Shown here: one piece after another, positions 22,293 to 35,800 of the stretch | Layout: every line of letters begins with the position of its first letter | Position numbering within the stretch: the stretch's first letter is position 1 | Assembly: GCA_903813345.2 (NCBI GenBank) | Contig: CAIIXF020000006.1 | Span: 1,304,001 to 1,364,000, forward strand | Direction of reading: 5' to 3' | DNA from: Owenia fusiformis | Taxonomy: Eukaryota; Annelida; Polychaeta; Sabellida; Oweniidae | DNA length: 60,000 nt | Notes under the pieces: model-generated | What the model saw: the letters and a program-made list of their open reading frames with translations, nothing else | What the model was told of the DNA's origin: nothing | The model's database searches: none | Program-made: the position numbers and the translations under genes

Positions 22293-22298
22293 AATAAA
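22293..22298 (+). promoter_or_regulatory. Poly(A) signal of paralog 2
   Basis: AATAAA lies 31 bp after the TAA stop, the usual signal for cleavage; the 3' UTR would be very short. Confidence 0.65.
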
Positions 22299-24319
22299 AC
22301 AGATTTAAGCTGTAGTAAATATTGCTTTGTCATATTTGATAATGTTATTAATTGTATTAATTATTTACATATTAGGAAACAAACGCGTAGTATGTGAAAG
22401 CCCAACTGTTCTTGACTACCAATATGTTTTGACTCTTGCCAAATTATTCTGACAAATCAAGTTTTAAGCGTTCACTTACTAGTATTTTACTAGATCTGCT
22501 AATTCTCAAGGGAGGATGTCAAGGGGAAAATTGATCGACTATATCAGTGAAATGTGGATCCAAGTTTTTCAATCGTGGTGTCTAATTGAAAGTGATCAAA
22601 ACTATTTTTGCTGGGAAAAATGTTGCCCCCAAAATAAGTAGCAAACCCATAAAATATTGACCCAATCTTAGAAACTTTGTTCATTTTCAGAATTGAGACC
22701 ATATTCATTAAAAGCTCAAATATTCTCAAACTGAGTCGTTCTTTTAAAAATGAGACTCCAAATTAATATATTGACGTATTCTGTTTAAATTTAGTATCGC
22801 TCCTAAGGGTTCCATGGTGCAAAAGTCGCACGCCCGACGAGGGATCTGCCACCCTTTAACGCCTACCCTGCTACCCTATATAAATAAATTGAAGGCATTT
22901 TGGCAATGGAAGGGATCCGCATATATCATATAAGTGTTTTGTTTACTTATTCCGGCAGTCATCCATTAAAAACACGGCAAATTGCTATTAAATTGAAAAT
23001 CAACGTATCGAATGTATGAAACATAACGTATGAAACATAACATAACATAACATGCATTTGATAAACTTAATGAACCCAGAATACTTGGGCCAAGTCAAAA
23101 GTAAGTAAGTAAGTAAGTAAAATGGGTCTCAAGGAAACAACCCTCAGCAAAAATATTAATCCCAAACAATGATTTAAAGAAACAGTACCAGATGCCTCCT
23201 CTCACATCCAGGAGCCAATATCACAATTAAACATCACAAAACCATAGAACATGTCATTCATACTAGATAAAATAATCTGAATTAAGTCAGAAGAGTGACA
23301 ATTTCAAACACTTCTCCGCCTCCATTGATAAGAAGCTATTATTACAACCCTACTCAGCAAGACAGATCATTGAGATTTCAGTCACACGGAAGTCAGTAAA
23401 ATTCATGAAATTCAATTAAACAAGAACCTATATAGATGTTATAGTCGTGGTCAACCATTGATCCGTATAGGTTTCGTGATCATCGGTTTAATAAAAAACA
23501 TTTTGGTACAAGCATAACCAATACTTTATTGCACTAACCGATTCTCACTAGTTCCCATTAAATAGAACGGTGATTTCTGATAGAAACCCTCACATATAAA
23601 AGAATGATTTCAGTTTTCATGATCATTATCACTCAATTCATAACATACAATTTTAACAATATTTACAAAACTATATTTAAAAATAAGACTATATACATTA
23701 AATAATTATATGGTATGTATATTCATGTGTATTCTACACGTTTTACACAGTGCTGTATTTCTGCATATATGACAACAAAATATATTTATATGCCATACAT
23801 TTCAGATTTTAATCAAATTAAGGAATGCAGGAAATTACATCACAACTAATTCAAACACATGTATCAAATGTGACGTAAGAAAGACTGAGTCGTCCATTTC
23901 TGTAAGTTCTCTGTCCAAACATATTTGAACCGCTGAACAATTTGAAAAATGGCATCATTAACGTCAAACCACATTGCTTCAATCCATTAGACGATCATAT
24001 ATGTGGTATTTTTAAAACAAGAGAACCACGTTTCACGGGCTATCATCGTTCGGACAGGAATCGAATATACTTCCATTTAGTTCTAAATAACTCAAGAACA
24101 GTAGTACACTGTTTCTTTACTATCAATTTTACGTTTCAATTTGCTGAACAGTTGCGAGTAAAAATATAGATTTAAAACTAGATGATACGAATATAATGCA
24201 CAACGAGATGTTAAAAGTTAAGCCATACGCACAGATTAAGTTCGCAATGTACATATTCCAGGTTCGGAGTGTTAACTAATTCATTTCAATTTGAAAACAT
24301 ACAGGAATACAAGTGGCAC
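22299..24319. other. Region between convergent paralogs 2 and 3
   Basis: No genes recognised. It contains an (AAGT)5 microsatellite at about 23100-23120 and short TAACATAACA runs near 23020-23050. A candidate - strand poly(A) signal (TTTATT, about 23525-23530) could serve paralog 3 with a 3' UTR of about 0.8 kb. Confidence 0.5.
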
Positions 24320-27300
24320 CTAGGAAGCTGTTACATTGAGTTTTTGAGTTATTACATTATTGTCCATTAACTCCTTTATTTGTCCTGGGGAATATCCAAA
24401 CGTACACACCACAAACTGAAACATTATAACGCAAATGTAATTATCTGGAATATAACACTGCACAAAATGTATACGAATACTATAAATATTACCATATTAT
24501 AATATTATGGAACTGTTAATATTACGCTGTATAAATCTTACAGAAGTATACATCGGAATAACTGATGTAATGATTGAGTACTTTTTGTACCTTTTGGTAC
24601 CTGACCATGTGGCAACTGAACTACATTGAAAAACTAATGCAACTTCTATATTGGTTTTGATGAATTTGTGCAGCATTACCAAATAAAATCTTGCATCACA
24701 TGAACAACTCAATGGATTTGATTAAACGAACATAACACACATTCTTGATAACACTCATTGAATACTCACTTCATCAATTGATCCTGTAAAACCTTCACCT
24801 ATTTGCAGCGGAATATCAGAGGGAGTGTAATCTCCTACAACAAATGATGCATGCAAATAATAATGTGACTCATCAAGAGATATATTAAACTAGAGTATGC
24901 TTTTTAGTTCTAGATAGATTGTTTAATGTGATCAGAAGGTAAATGGTGACAAGTTTGAAAATAGTAATGAAACAATTATAAAATAATAAGTTAATACTTC
25001 CTTCAAATTAATATACCATGTAGATTTTTCTAAATGTATAAATTATGAATATGCATGGATTGTATTGACACAATTGACATTCCTTGATATAGTCTTACCT
25101 CTTACTGGTGATTCCGTATATGCCAAATCCCCATTGATATAAAACATGAGTGATGAATCTGCCTTCACTATAGCCAAATGATGATAGGCATTCGGATCAA
25201 TTGGCTAAAACCAAAAAATGACATGAATATCAAATACCTATGGCCAATTCCAATCACCAAGTTGCATTCAGATCAAATTTTACATAAATACCATGCTTGC
25301 TACAAAAGACAAACAGTTGAAATACAATTATAAAATACAAAATAACAAATATTCAGATAGCTCATGTCTTACCGTCAACATAACTGTGTACAACACACCG
25401 TCAACTCTAACAGCAGCGTTAGCTGCAGAACCTTCTAACCCGATGTCAATTGATGGTGAGTTGGCACCATGATCACCATTAAACAACAAGGAACCACTTA
25501 TAGTAGTAGCTCTAAACCATAAGGCTATGGTAAACTCAGCTCCGAGCCAAGCGCCAGAAAAGTATCGTATTGAAAGGAGGTCATTCCCTGAAAATTCAGC
25601 TGCCCCTGTCCCGAATACAGTCTGTGGACCAATATTGACGCCATCTTGTCTCGATGACACGTGGGTAAAACTGTCCTCAAAGTCTTCGTCAAATGGCCAA
25701 TGTAAGCAATCACATTCTACCTCTAAATGACAATCAAGATTTTGAATCATTATTTAAAGTATATAATGAATCAAGAATTCAAATCACGCTATTGATGCAT
25801 GATATGTATTAAATACGAAATATGTTAATATTGTCTTTTTATTAGCGGAAAATACCTTCAGTGATACTTGCACAGGAACAAGTATCAATTTTGAAGAGTT
25901 TAGGTTCTCTATCACACATTCCTGAATCTGTGGTATTATCAGCTCTGATGAAGTTATATCTAGAAGAGTCATTCTGGTTGAGTGTGTATCGAACACCATT
26001 CTGACAACACATATCTTGAGTAAATAAAATGCACATATCAATATAGGGTGTTTCTTCATGACCCCAAATTCACAGCCATTGATATTCGATATGTTAGAGT
26101 AAGGCTTATTTAATGTCGACTCATAGGTCAAATATTGGCAAGATAGAGTGTTTCTTCATGACCCCAAATCCACAACCATCCCAAGATGATACAACCCGAT
26201 AATCAATATTTTAGAGTAATGCTTATTTAATGTCGACCCATAGGTCAAATATTGGCAAGATAGGGTGTTTCTTCATGACCCCAAATCCACAACCATTCCA
26301 AGATGATACAACCCGATAATCAATATTTTAGAGTAATGCTTATTTAATGTCGACCCATAGGTCAAATATTGGCAAGATAGGGTGTTTCTTCATGACCCCA
26401 AATCCACAACCATTCCAAGATGATACAACCCGATAATCAATATTTTAGAGTAATGCTTATTTAATGTCGACCCATAGGTCAAATATTGGCAAGATAGGTG
26501 TTTCTTCATGACCCCAAATCCACAACCATTCCAAGATGATACAACCCGATAATCAATATTTTAGAGTAAGGCTCATTTGATGTTGACTCATAGGTCAAAT
26601 ATTGGCAAGACTGATAAAAATCCAATCTAATTTATGAACATACGTTTTTTATCCCTTCCACTTTTATATGATGGTTGTTTGCAGGGTTTACATTTTGAAA
26701 CACATTTCACATGGTAAGATGTTGGACTGAATATGTTGCTCAACCACCAAACGTGTTTCTAATTTTTCTCAGTAATAGCTCATTGAGTCAAATATAAATG
26801 TGTTGGCCATTTACCTTCTGGAAGATTTTCGGGGCACGTTGCTGGTACAACTGGAAAAAAGATATGATACATTCGTATAATTACAGATGGACAAGTGAAA
26901 TGATGAATAAATTTGCAAGGATGAGAAAAATATTCGATTCATTTGAACTACATACATGTTTATATCTTTATGGAAATGCTGTTGAAATGTTCATCTGGTG
27001 ATAACTATTGAACATACATGTTTCATTAGTGCAGATAGCTTCTCTGCATGGTCCCTTTACTTGTTGAGGACTATCACATGCCTTTATGACATCATTCCAC
27101 ACTGTGCCACCCATACAGCTTCTTTCCCAGCTTCCAGTCCGGTTAGCAAAACATTGGTAATAGGAACAACATGTAGACGCTGGGCCATACAGATCCTTAC
27201 CAACACATTCTGGTATTGGTGCTAAAATACATATACATTACAATCTTATTAAGATTATATTTATTTTAGGTCAATATAGATCATAGAAAATGTGTTAATG

Positions 27301-29569
27301 GGGAAGAGAAAATTAGACAATACTACTTTGCATCATTTTTTTTTTATGTCCGATGTTCTGTGTTTTTTAATACTCTTGTTTTTTCCCATTTCTGTTGTCC
27401 AATTAATTTTATGATATTTATATATTTAATATAATTTTATATATATATTTGTAACTTTTATTTATTGGAGTGTAAGGATGGTAAGAGGGACTCACTATAC
27501 GTTGGTTCACAACAACAGTCGGCTGCATTGAATATTTGACCTTTGGGACAATCAATCATGTCTCCAAATGTTGAATCTTCATCTTCAAGATTGTGTTGTT
27601 GGTAAGAACCAGCATCACTGGAGTTCCCCATGTACACTATGCCGTTAACACAACATGCAAATGGTCCTGGAATATTATAATATTTCAATCACTTGAGTTT
27701 CCCATATGCACTTTACATAAACAGTGCTCCCCATTACCCAAATTACCCCATTGCCACAAATATTTATTTCAATGAAGACTGTTCCGTAAAATAAAGTGAT
27801 ATATGTTCCTCCCACCTAGATATAGTAAACGCAAAGACCTTGTGACTATATACATCTAAATAAGGACAGTGACTGATTGTCTTAACGTCATGTTAATGAA
27901 CTGTATGTCAACTGAGTTTAAATGTTCATAATTTGAATACATTTGTAAAGCTAAGTTGTAGATAGTTTATGTAAGATTAACTTGTTTTCGTCAATGAAAA
28001 TGTTTAATTTATGCTAAACTTTGAATATTTTTCTTTCTTCCCTTAATATTGATAATAATGATAATACTTACCATATTTCGACTTTATTTCATTATCTAGT
28101 GGACAGACCGAATCCAATATGGGAGGAGCTGAAACAAATGATCTCTAAAATATTTAAGCTTACTAGAAAAAGAAAAATATCCAGGAAATAATAACAAAAA
28201 GGCTAACTACACTTCTTATAACTATTATCATATACTTACAAGAACACTCAGAGACATTGCAATCAGGGTTACTACCATCATCAAAAATACAAGCTTCATT
28301 CTTCCAAATCAGAGGGTATGTGCACAAACTTCTAAATGCTGTTTCATTGTTATTGGAAGGGTCACATTGGAGGAAATGACAGCAGTCGATTGGGTCTGGT
28401 ATAAATCCTTTAGTAACACCACATTCAACTGAAACAAATAAGTAAGCATTAGGGCAAAAAGGAAAGACCTAAAAGTATTAAAACAGAATATTCAACAAAA
28501 CCGAAGAATGTCGAAAAACCTTCATGATCACAATCCAAAAATTACGTGAAACATTTAATTTACACTGAGGTCATTACAATAATGGACATGTCGAACAGAA
28601 TTTAATAACAATCAATAATAAAAGGCTTGGTTGATGAAACGTATTCACCAAATATTGATATAACTGTTAATAGACGTGCACGCCTAGAAGTTCTGGCCAC
28701 TTCGCTATCTTTATCGATGACGATGATGTACACACAATTCTATCATCTTTATACTAAGATGATACATTTTAAATGCTCTTATTTCGAAAGATGTCAAATA
28801 CAACTGACCATCTGCGCATCTATATCTACGTTAATATGTTTATTTTATTTTACACTGCATTATACATATGTGACACCAGCGTCTGCTTTTCGGAAGGATC
28901 TTGACCGTTTATAGACCTCAAGACTGGAATATATCTGCCACACATCACTTGAGAATGAGTGCCCTATCTTATATGAATACTGGTATCCACAAATCCATAT
29001 TCATTCTTCAACATGTACTGTAATGTCTTCTGTATGAATCATATGTTCCTTTGAGTTATGGTCCTTGATATTGGTAATGGAACTTGAATGGTGGGAGAGA
29101 GGGATTATAGTTTGAGATAATTGGGTTTGTTTTCCTTATTACCGGAGCGCATAAAGATGTGTTTTTCCTTGCTGGGTTCTGTAACGATTTTTGTCATTTT
29201 CCTTTGTCACTTGAGCGTAAATATTTTTTATTCAATAATGTATTTTCATATTTACCTATTTGCTCTTCCGAAAGCTCAACAACTGAAAAACCGAATAAAG
29301 GTATAATAATTATCATTCTCGAATTTAGACAAACAATGGAAGGTACGTTCTAAAATTAAATGTTATCACAATATGGAGATTTGCATCATCAAAATAAAGA
29401 TCTATCTTCATATCAAGTGAGTTCCACATCAAAATAAAATACGAATACTAGCATACAAACCTTCGTGACTTCGCTGATTTTCAGATACGGAAACCTGCCG
29501 TTTTTGCAAAGACACTGATAGGGCAAAGATGGGCAAAATGGCTGCCAATACATAGAGCTGGACCAGCAT
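24320..29569 (-). CDS. Secreted CBM14-LamG protein, paralog 3 (11 exons, 513 aa)
   Basis: Exons in transcript order: 29569-29461, 28428-28240, 28128-28072, 27666-27496, 27221-27018, 26850-26815, 26014-25856, 25722-25373, 25204-25099, 24834-24770, 24415-24320; total 514 codons ending TAG. The signal peptide is MLVQLYVLAAILPIFALS. Then CBM14 (about 37-99; DCCHFLQC, PLIWKNEACIFD), module A (100-175; ends CPKGQIFNAADCCCE), CBM14 (176-243; STCCSYYQC, TVWNDVIKACD), module B (244-308; DMCCQNGVRY, ending DTCSCA) and LamG (309-513; AEFTIALWFRATTISGSLLF, LMFYINGDLA, LQIGEGFTGSIDE). Module B has lost the CCC end seen elsewhere. Compared with paralogs 1 and 2 it lacks the 18-nt microexon, has CBM14-1 in one exon instead of two, LamG start in one 350-nt exon instead of 220+130, and module B split in two. 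It is the most diverged copy. Confidence 0.87.
26040..26612. repeat. 117-bp tandem repeat in an intron of paralog 3
   Basis: About five copies. The motif TTTCTTCATGACCCCAAAT recurs at 26051, 26151, 26268, 26385 and 26501, giving units of 100 (partial), 117, 117 and 116 bp. The inner copies are almost identical, so expansion is recent. Confidence 0.9.
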
Positions 29570-31439
29570 ATCTACGATGGAAGTATGAAATGTTTATAGA
29601 ATATTCAAGCTGACATTGAACGTTGTCCATAAAATATAAATTGTTGACATTTGATTGATTTATCACTTTCAATATAATATAAAAATATAATATAGTGTTC
29701 TTCCTAGAATATCTCCCTCTAGAAAGCTCGTGGTGGCCAAGGAAAATAACCATTTGAAGCAGAGTAAAATCAAGATGTAGCATGGTTCAAACAACAACTG
29801 AAATGCTATTTATTCACCCTATAAATAACCGTACTAAATACACTAACACTATATATCCTATGCTATAGCCCATTGTGCAATGTACTGGCCTTAAAACACA
29901 TATATCATTGCGACATTTGCCTGAAGATATTAGATTCTGTTCCTTATACACAGTTATACAAACGAACTCGTGATTCAACGCATTTCAGATGGAATAAACA
30001 CAAATGCGCTAAAGGCAGCATTTAGACAGTTCTATTCATAGCCTTTCACGCAGTGTTTTCAGTCAAAACTTCACAAATGTACAGTATCAAAATTCAAATA
30101 TATGACAATATTTAGCGTTTATTAATTACAAAATTCTCATTATTTATCTATTTAGATTACTGAATGGCTTACCTTACCTATTGGAATACAGCAGTAAATA
30201 AGTGATGTTGTTACTCAGAATTTAGCCAGAAGGGACATGAGTCGTCGAATGTCAGTTACTGTTCACTGTTATCTGATTTCACCATGTAAATGTCAATGGC
30301 ACAAAAACACTTCTGACTCTTAGTTTCACAAATCATTTCCACAAATGAGCTTTCTATGTGGGTGGAACCTTGATGTTATAGTTTCAGGATAAAGGGCAAC
30401 CCAGTGTAAATAACGTATACATTTTGGAAAAACTCACGCCAGATGGCGCAAAAAGAGATATATTCTCATTATGTCAATGAAATGACTATTTGTAAATCAA
30501 CAATCATTTGTTTTAAAAATACAAGGAAACCTTACAAATATATACTTTTTTTATCAATTGTCTACTTGTTACTCCCAAGACATTCTCTCCCGAAAGAACG
30601 CATAGATATTGTTTCATAATGGTGAAAAAATTTAAATTATTTTCCAAATAAAGAAAACTGTTTCACAGCACAACCAATTTAAAAGACATTCATTTGATTT
30701 TAATGGTTTCACAAGGCATAATTTATCATAAATTCAAAACACATTGCGACTTTAATAATTGTGGTAAACAGTTTTCGAATGGCCCGGATGAAGACTCGTT
30801 ATAATGATATTTTATTTATTAGTGTTTCAATTTTGCTTCAATAGATAATTGTTGCATGAATCAGGAACTAGGTGAATTTTTGTTTACATTGTAAGTTGTA
30901 ACACTAGCTATTTAGCCCTCATAATATCGCTACTGCCATCTAGTGACTGTTTTAGTACTTAAAAAAATTGAGATAATTTAGAGTTTATTATAAACGGTAC
31001 CTAGTGTAATGCGTAGTTAAAAAAGATGTCTCGACGATCGCTTCAAATGAGATCATAATCGATGAAGTGCTTCTCTGGCTGGTAGTTCCATATTTAGATT
31101 CCCAGATCTTGTTACACTCAGGTCTGAAGTTATCATTGCCGTGTTACGATTTAAAATATATCATAAGCTTGTGAAGAAGCATAACTGTAGTTTGAGCACA
31201 ATGCAAGCCAAAGCATACTGAAAAGATTCTTCCAGGTAGGATTTCAAAATACACCTGTATGCAAACAATCAAATTGAAAAACATTATAAGGTGGTGATTT
31301 TATTCTTAAAGCCCAATTCCAAATCGATGACATCACGCAATCAGATATATTCTTAATCTTATCATATCTAGGTTCCTCATTTCAAAACAAAAGCGTCATA
31401 TCTGTTAAATCCTGCCCACTGATCGTTACTTCAGCTGAA

Positions 31440-31975
31440 GTAAATATCGCTTCTTCAAAAGACAAAACAGTTCCCGAATATCTCAGTAAATGGTAGATAT
31501 CGCTTCTTCAAAAGACAAAACAGTTCCCGAATATCTCAGTAAATGGTAGATATTGCTTGTTCAAAAGACAAAACAGTTCCCGAATATTTCAGTGAATGGT
31601 AGATATTGCTTGTTCAAAACACAAAACAGTTCCCGAATATTTCAGTGAATGGTAGATATTGCTTGTTCAAAAGACGAAACAGTTCCCGAATATTTCAGTG
31701 AATGGAAGATATTGCTTGTTCAAAAGACAAAACAGTTCCCGACTCGGAATATCTCAGTGAATGGTAGATGTTGTTTGTTCAAAAGACAAAACAGTTACCG
31801 AATAACTCAATGATTGGTAGATATCGCTTGTTCAAAACACAAAACAGTTCCCGAATATTTCAATGAATGGTAGATATTGCTTGTTCAAAAGACAAAACAG
31901 TTCCCGAATATTTCAGTGAATGGTAGATATTGCTTGTTATAAAGGCAAAACAGTTCCCGAATAACTCGCTGAATT
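31440..31975. repeat. 53-bp minisatellite
   Basis: About ten copies of a unit of the type GGTAGATATTGCTTGTTCAA followed by AAGACAAAACAGTTCCCGAA and TATTTCAGTGAAT, with point differences. One copy has a small insertion (near 31740). It lies upstream of the PDZ gene. Confidence 0.9.
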
Positions 31976-32515
31976 GTTTTCCTGTTATCAGATAAGTTCC
32001 GATTTCTGTATTGTAAAATTTCCTACCTGTCTTGATTGCAAAAAGTAATGTGGGGATCGGGATCAGGTGAAAGGGATTTATGAAGTATTGGAGCCAGGGG
32101 AGAGAGGATTCACGAAATGGTTAAGTAAACCTAAGCTTTATTTATGACAGACGAACACTAATCATATGATATATATTTTCGGCGAAGGTTCAACCAGGAT
32201 TATGTAATACAGACACGTCAGATGAACCTGTAATGAACCCTGACGTGATTGATGATCGGTAAGTTATCTGACTGGCTCAGCACTTGCAACTCATAATACC
32301 CTTTGTAAGACCTCGAAAGCTTCATCTACCCTCTTTAAGTGAAAATAATGAATTTGATCTAGCCAGTTGCCTTATCTAATCAGAATATGTAAAAAGTTCC
32401 ACAGTTCAGTTATGGATTTGAATAACGATGGTTCATTTCACAATCACAATTCCATAGAAGCTTCCGTTCTTATTAATATAACACTGTAAACTCATTTGTG
32501 ATGGTCAGAGGGTGA

Positions 32516-32620
32516 TGTGATTATCCGATGAGGATCAGGGTAGTTGCAACTGATGTAGGAGAGGCGCATCATCCTGACACTCAGGCCAAAATTAGCATCG
32601 ACCTTACCATCCAAAAGTAC
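32516..32620 (+). other. Possible cadherin-like fragment
   Basis: The frame starting with a stop at 32513 reads CDYPMRIRVVATDVGEAHHP and goes on to QAKISIDLTIQ. This resembles the end of a cadherin repeat (Y-x-L-x-V-x-A-T-D-x-G ... A-x-V-x-I-x-V). There is no preceding exon or calcium-site partner, and the rest of the frame to 32845 looks random. It is probably a relic or chance. Confidence 0.2.
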
Positions 32621-32854
32621 ACTTATCATAGTTTTCATTGGAGATGTATACGAGTTCTACATCATTTCAGATATGTAAATTCAGGAATTTTACTAATCGT
32701 TTCATCGAGTGATAAGGGAATAACTCTAAATACAATTTATCATTTTGCTTATGGACTTAGTTTAGGTAAACGAACACAGCTCGGTGCGAAAGGATTGGTC
32801 AAAAAAGAAAAAGGGTATATTAATAAATCGACTGTTTGTGGATAAGTGTTAAAC

Positions 32855-35800
32855 ATGGCTTCTGTAAACGTGACGCTACAGAGACAAAGTACCACTCAAC
32901 CATGGGGATTTAGGATGCAGGGTGGGAGGGATTTCCGAATGCAACTGTCAATCAAAAAGGTAATCAATGTTCAATAATATATATTGTAGCTAACCTGCTG
33001 ATTTATTAATAATTGTTACATCTCAACTCTCAAGTAAAAATGTAATTTTAGAATTAAATATTTTGTATATTCATTTTACTGCCTTTTCCACACTGCGTTT
33101 GGTTGCACTGGTGGACGAGGGGAATGGTTATGACCCGGCCCCCTAAAACGTAGCGAACAAAACTACGAAATCACATGCATGAAGCTGGTGGACATAATTT
33201 TGATTTGTCTTTTGGCTATTTGGCGCATTTGTCAGGAAATTAAAAGAATGTTTTCATTTTGGACCTAAATAGTGGCATTTGAGCCTCATTTCAAAACTAG
33301 ATCTCGCCTTTTAAAAATGTCAGAAATGTTCGGAAAGTGTGCCGAGGAAGGCAGTTATGAGATATCCATGCCAATCTGATTTTTTTCGTACTTTTACTTC
33401 GCACCCATTTGTCCTCAAAAGGCTCGTACGATAAGCAATGCAATTTACTCTACTTATTAGCAAGTGTATTTTTCACGCAAGCGTAACAGATAGCTAGCAC
33501 AAATGGCAACATTTGAAAATCCTTTGAACACAAACATAAATAGGGAGTTTAAGCTTGCAATGTTTTTTACAACCTAAACGTGAATGGAAAATATTTAAGC
33601 GATGCATGTGTATGGGCGATTGGTCATACGTATAGGTTGGCGTTTCGATTTTATATGCAAGCTTAAATTCCCTAATAACTATTTCGTTCGCCAAACATAC
33701 AGATACTTTGATTAACCTTAATGGAAACTTTTTGTGTTTTAACAACAATATACTGAGTTACTGAAGTATTGCACGAGCTTCGTCGACCTTTAGAAATGTT
33801 GTATAGGCTACAATAGCATCTCTTGTGTTCATTTAAGTTCCGAAGTATTTTTCACATTTGTAAATCGTAAGTTACTTTATATGCCTCTTTTGTAACCACC
33901 CACCATATCTGATTAATCTTCTTACAATGCGTTTACATTTGTACATGGAGTTGAATATTCTGCATTCGTTTTATCAAAGAGGCACTTATGATGGCAGGCA
34001 GACAGAACAAGATTGGTCAGACTGATCTCACATGTCATAATTATCATTAAGGAACTGAAATCTAATGGAATCAGATAGAAGAAAACAAACTGGAGAGTTT
34101 ACGTTCTTGGTCACCACAACATAGTGATCAATTCGCATGTAAATTCAGTGGTTCTCTTAATTTAAGTTCATGAATGAATTCAATGTTTTATTAAATCGGA
34201 AAAGGCCTTCAAATCGTTCGCAAAACATGAAAAGGCAATGAGTTTCAGAATAACCAAATGTTATCTTCTGATAATTTTGATGAAACGGCTATTAATTGTT
34301 ATAGCAATCAGTGAAATGTTACTTTTACTATTATGACCATTAAAAATGTTTTGGAATTATTCTGATTAATAATGATTTTAACATGTATTAAACACCATTC
34401 GTATAAAGTTATACACTCCAGCGGCTACTTAAAAAGATACCAACTCCCAGGGACTTCAAATCGCCAATTAACTAATTATTTTTAATCAGAATCGGGATAA
34501 ACATCATACGTGTTAATGCTGGTATAATATCGGTTGCTGAAACATTGTTTTACGGACAAGACGAGATACCTTAAGAGTATGTGTAAAGTAGCGAACATTC
34601 AACACACTTAACTTGAGCACATATATCTGGAAAAAGTTCCAAATCATAGAGGAATCTAAAATTATCCGTAGAATGTATTCTAACCAGCTGCCGAGAATCA
34701 TATCCATGTGTATGCTATAACAAATTGGTGGTTCTTGTATGTAGTCTACATAATATGGAATCACTACCAAAACTTGGTTTATCTTAGACTCGTAACTGGT
34801 AACTGGTAACTTTGTGTTATAAATGCAACCCATTTACCCCCCCCCCAAAAAAACCAGAAAGAAATCATGAAAAACATGACTAATGTAATTAAACGATGTG
34901 TTAAACACATTTACGAGGTCAAATTGTTAGTAAACAGTCCCTATTGGAATAAGGTAAGTAATTACCACCAGGTTTGGTAAGGTCTAATGAGGGGGGGGGG
35001 GGGGGGGGGTAAGTACAGTACGATAGGTAGAATAGTATCAAAATTCAATATATTTAACATACACACGTAACATAGTAAAAAATCTTTCAAAATCCAAGTT
35101 ATAAAACAATAACTGCGTATTTATGACGAGATAATACACTACACTACACTACACTACACTACACTACACTACACACAATACAATATGACAGGTTTGGATA
35201 TAATGCCCAACAATTAGGAGATCAAGACGCTTCAAAAAATGTATATCTTAATGCAATAACGAGTTATGTAAGGTGATATGTTGATTTTGGAATATAATTC
35301 ATAAAAATCAGTTAAGGGGCATGAAAGAAAATCTTACACGGTGGACTGCAGTGTGTTTTCCACTTCTCAACATTCTCATGGTGAGATGTAGCTTCGAAAA
35401 CAAGATAACGTTTCAAAATAAACAGAATCGGTACGTAAGTTGGGAGGATGCGGGTTATCTCGGCTTTGAAATGTAATATGGAAGATGAAAACACGTTCAT
35501 TTTATCTGTTGAAACTGGGAGTGGGTCGGGTGATTGCCGGAATCGGATAAATAGAACACATAAGTAGATAATTAGAACATATCACCGGTTTTAAGTGATG
35601 GTTGTTTGATTGATTGATGCATGGTTGATTGTTTATCTGACACAGCAGTATCGGCAATGATGTTACAAATGTTATATTTTAATGGTCAGTTTAGTAGTTT
35701 ACCCATTTGCACTATTAATTTACGTGATCCCAAATGACGTCATCTGTATTTTAAGTGACATTTAATCTTACGTGACGAAAATAATATTTTTATTTTGTAT

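Larger units (their letters stand above)
29570..32854. other. Intergenic region between paralog 3 and the PDZ gene
   Basis: It should contain the promoters of both divergent genes. Apart from the 53-bp minisatellite and a possible cadherin-like fragment (both listed separately) I see no coding sequence or certain core promoter. Confidence 0.5.

Noticed and set aside
4431-29569. VCBP-type immune lectins (V-domain plus chitin-binding)
   Set aside because: No immunoglobulin V domain is present; the C-terminal domain looks LamG-like.
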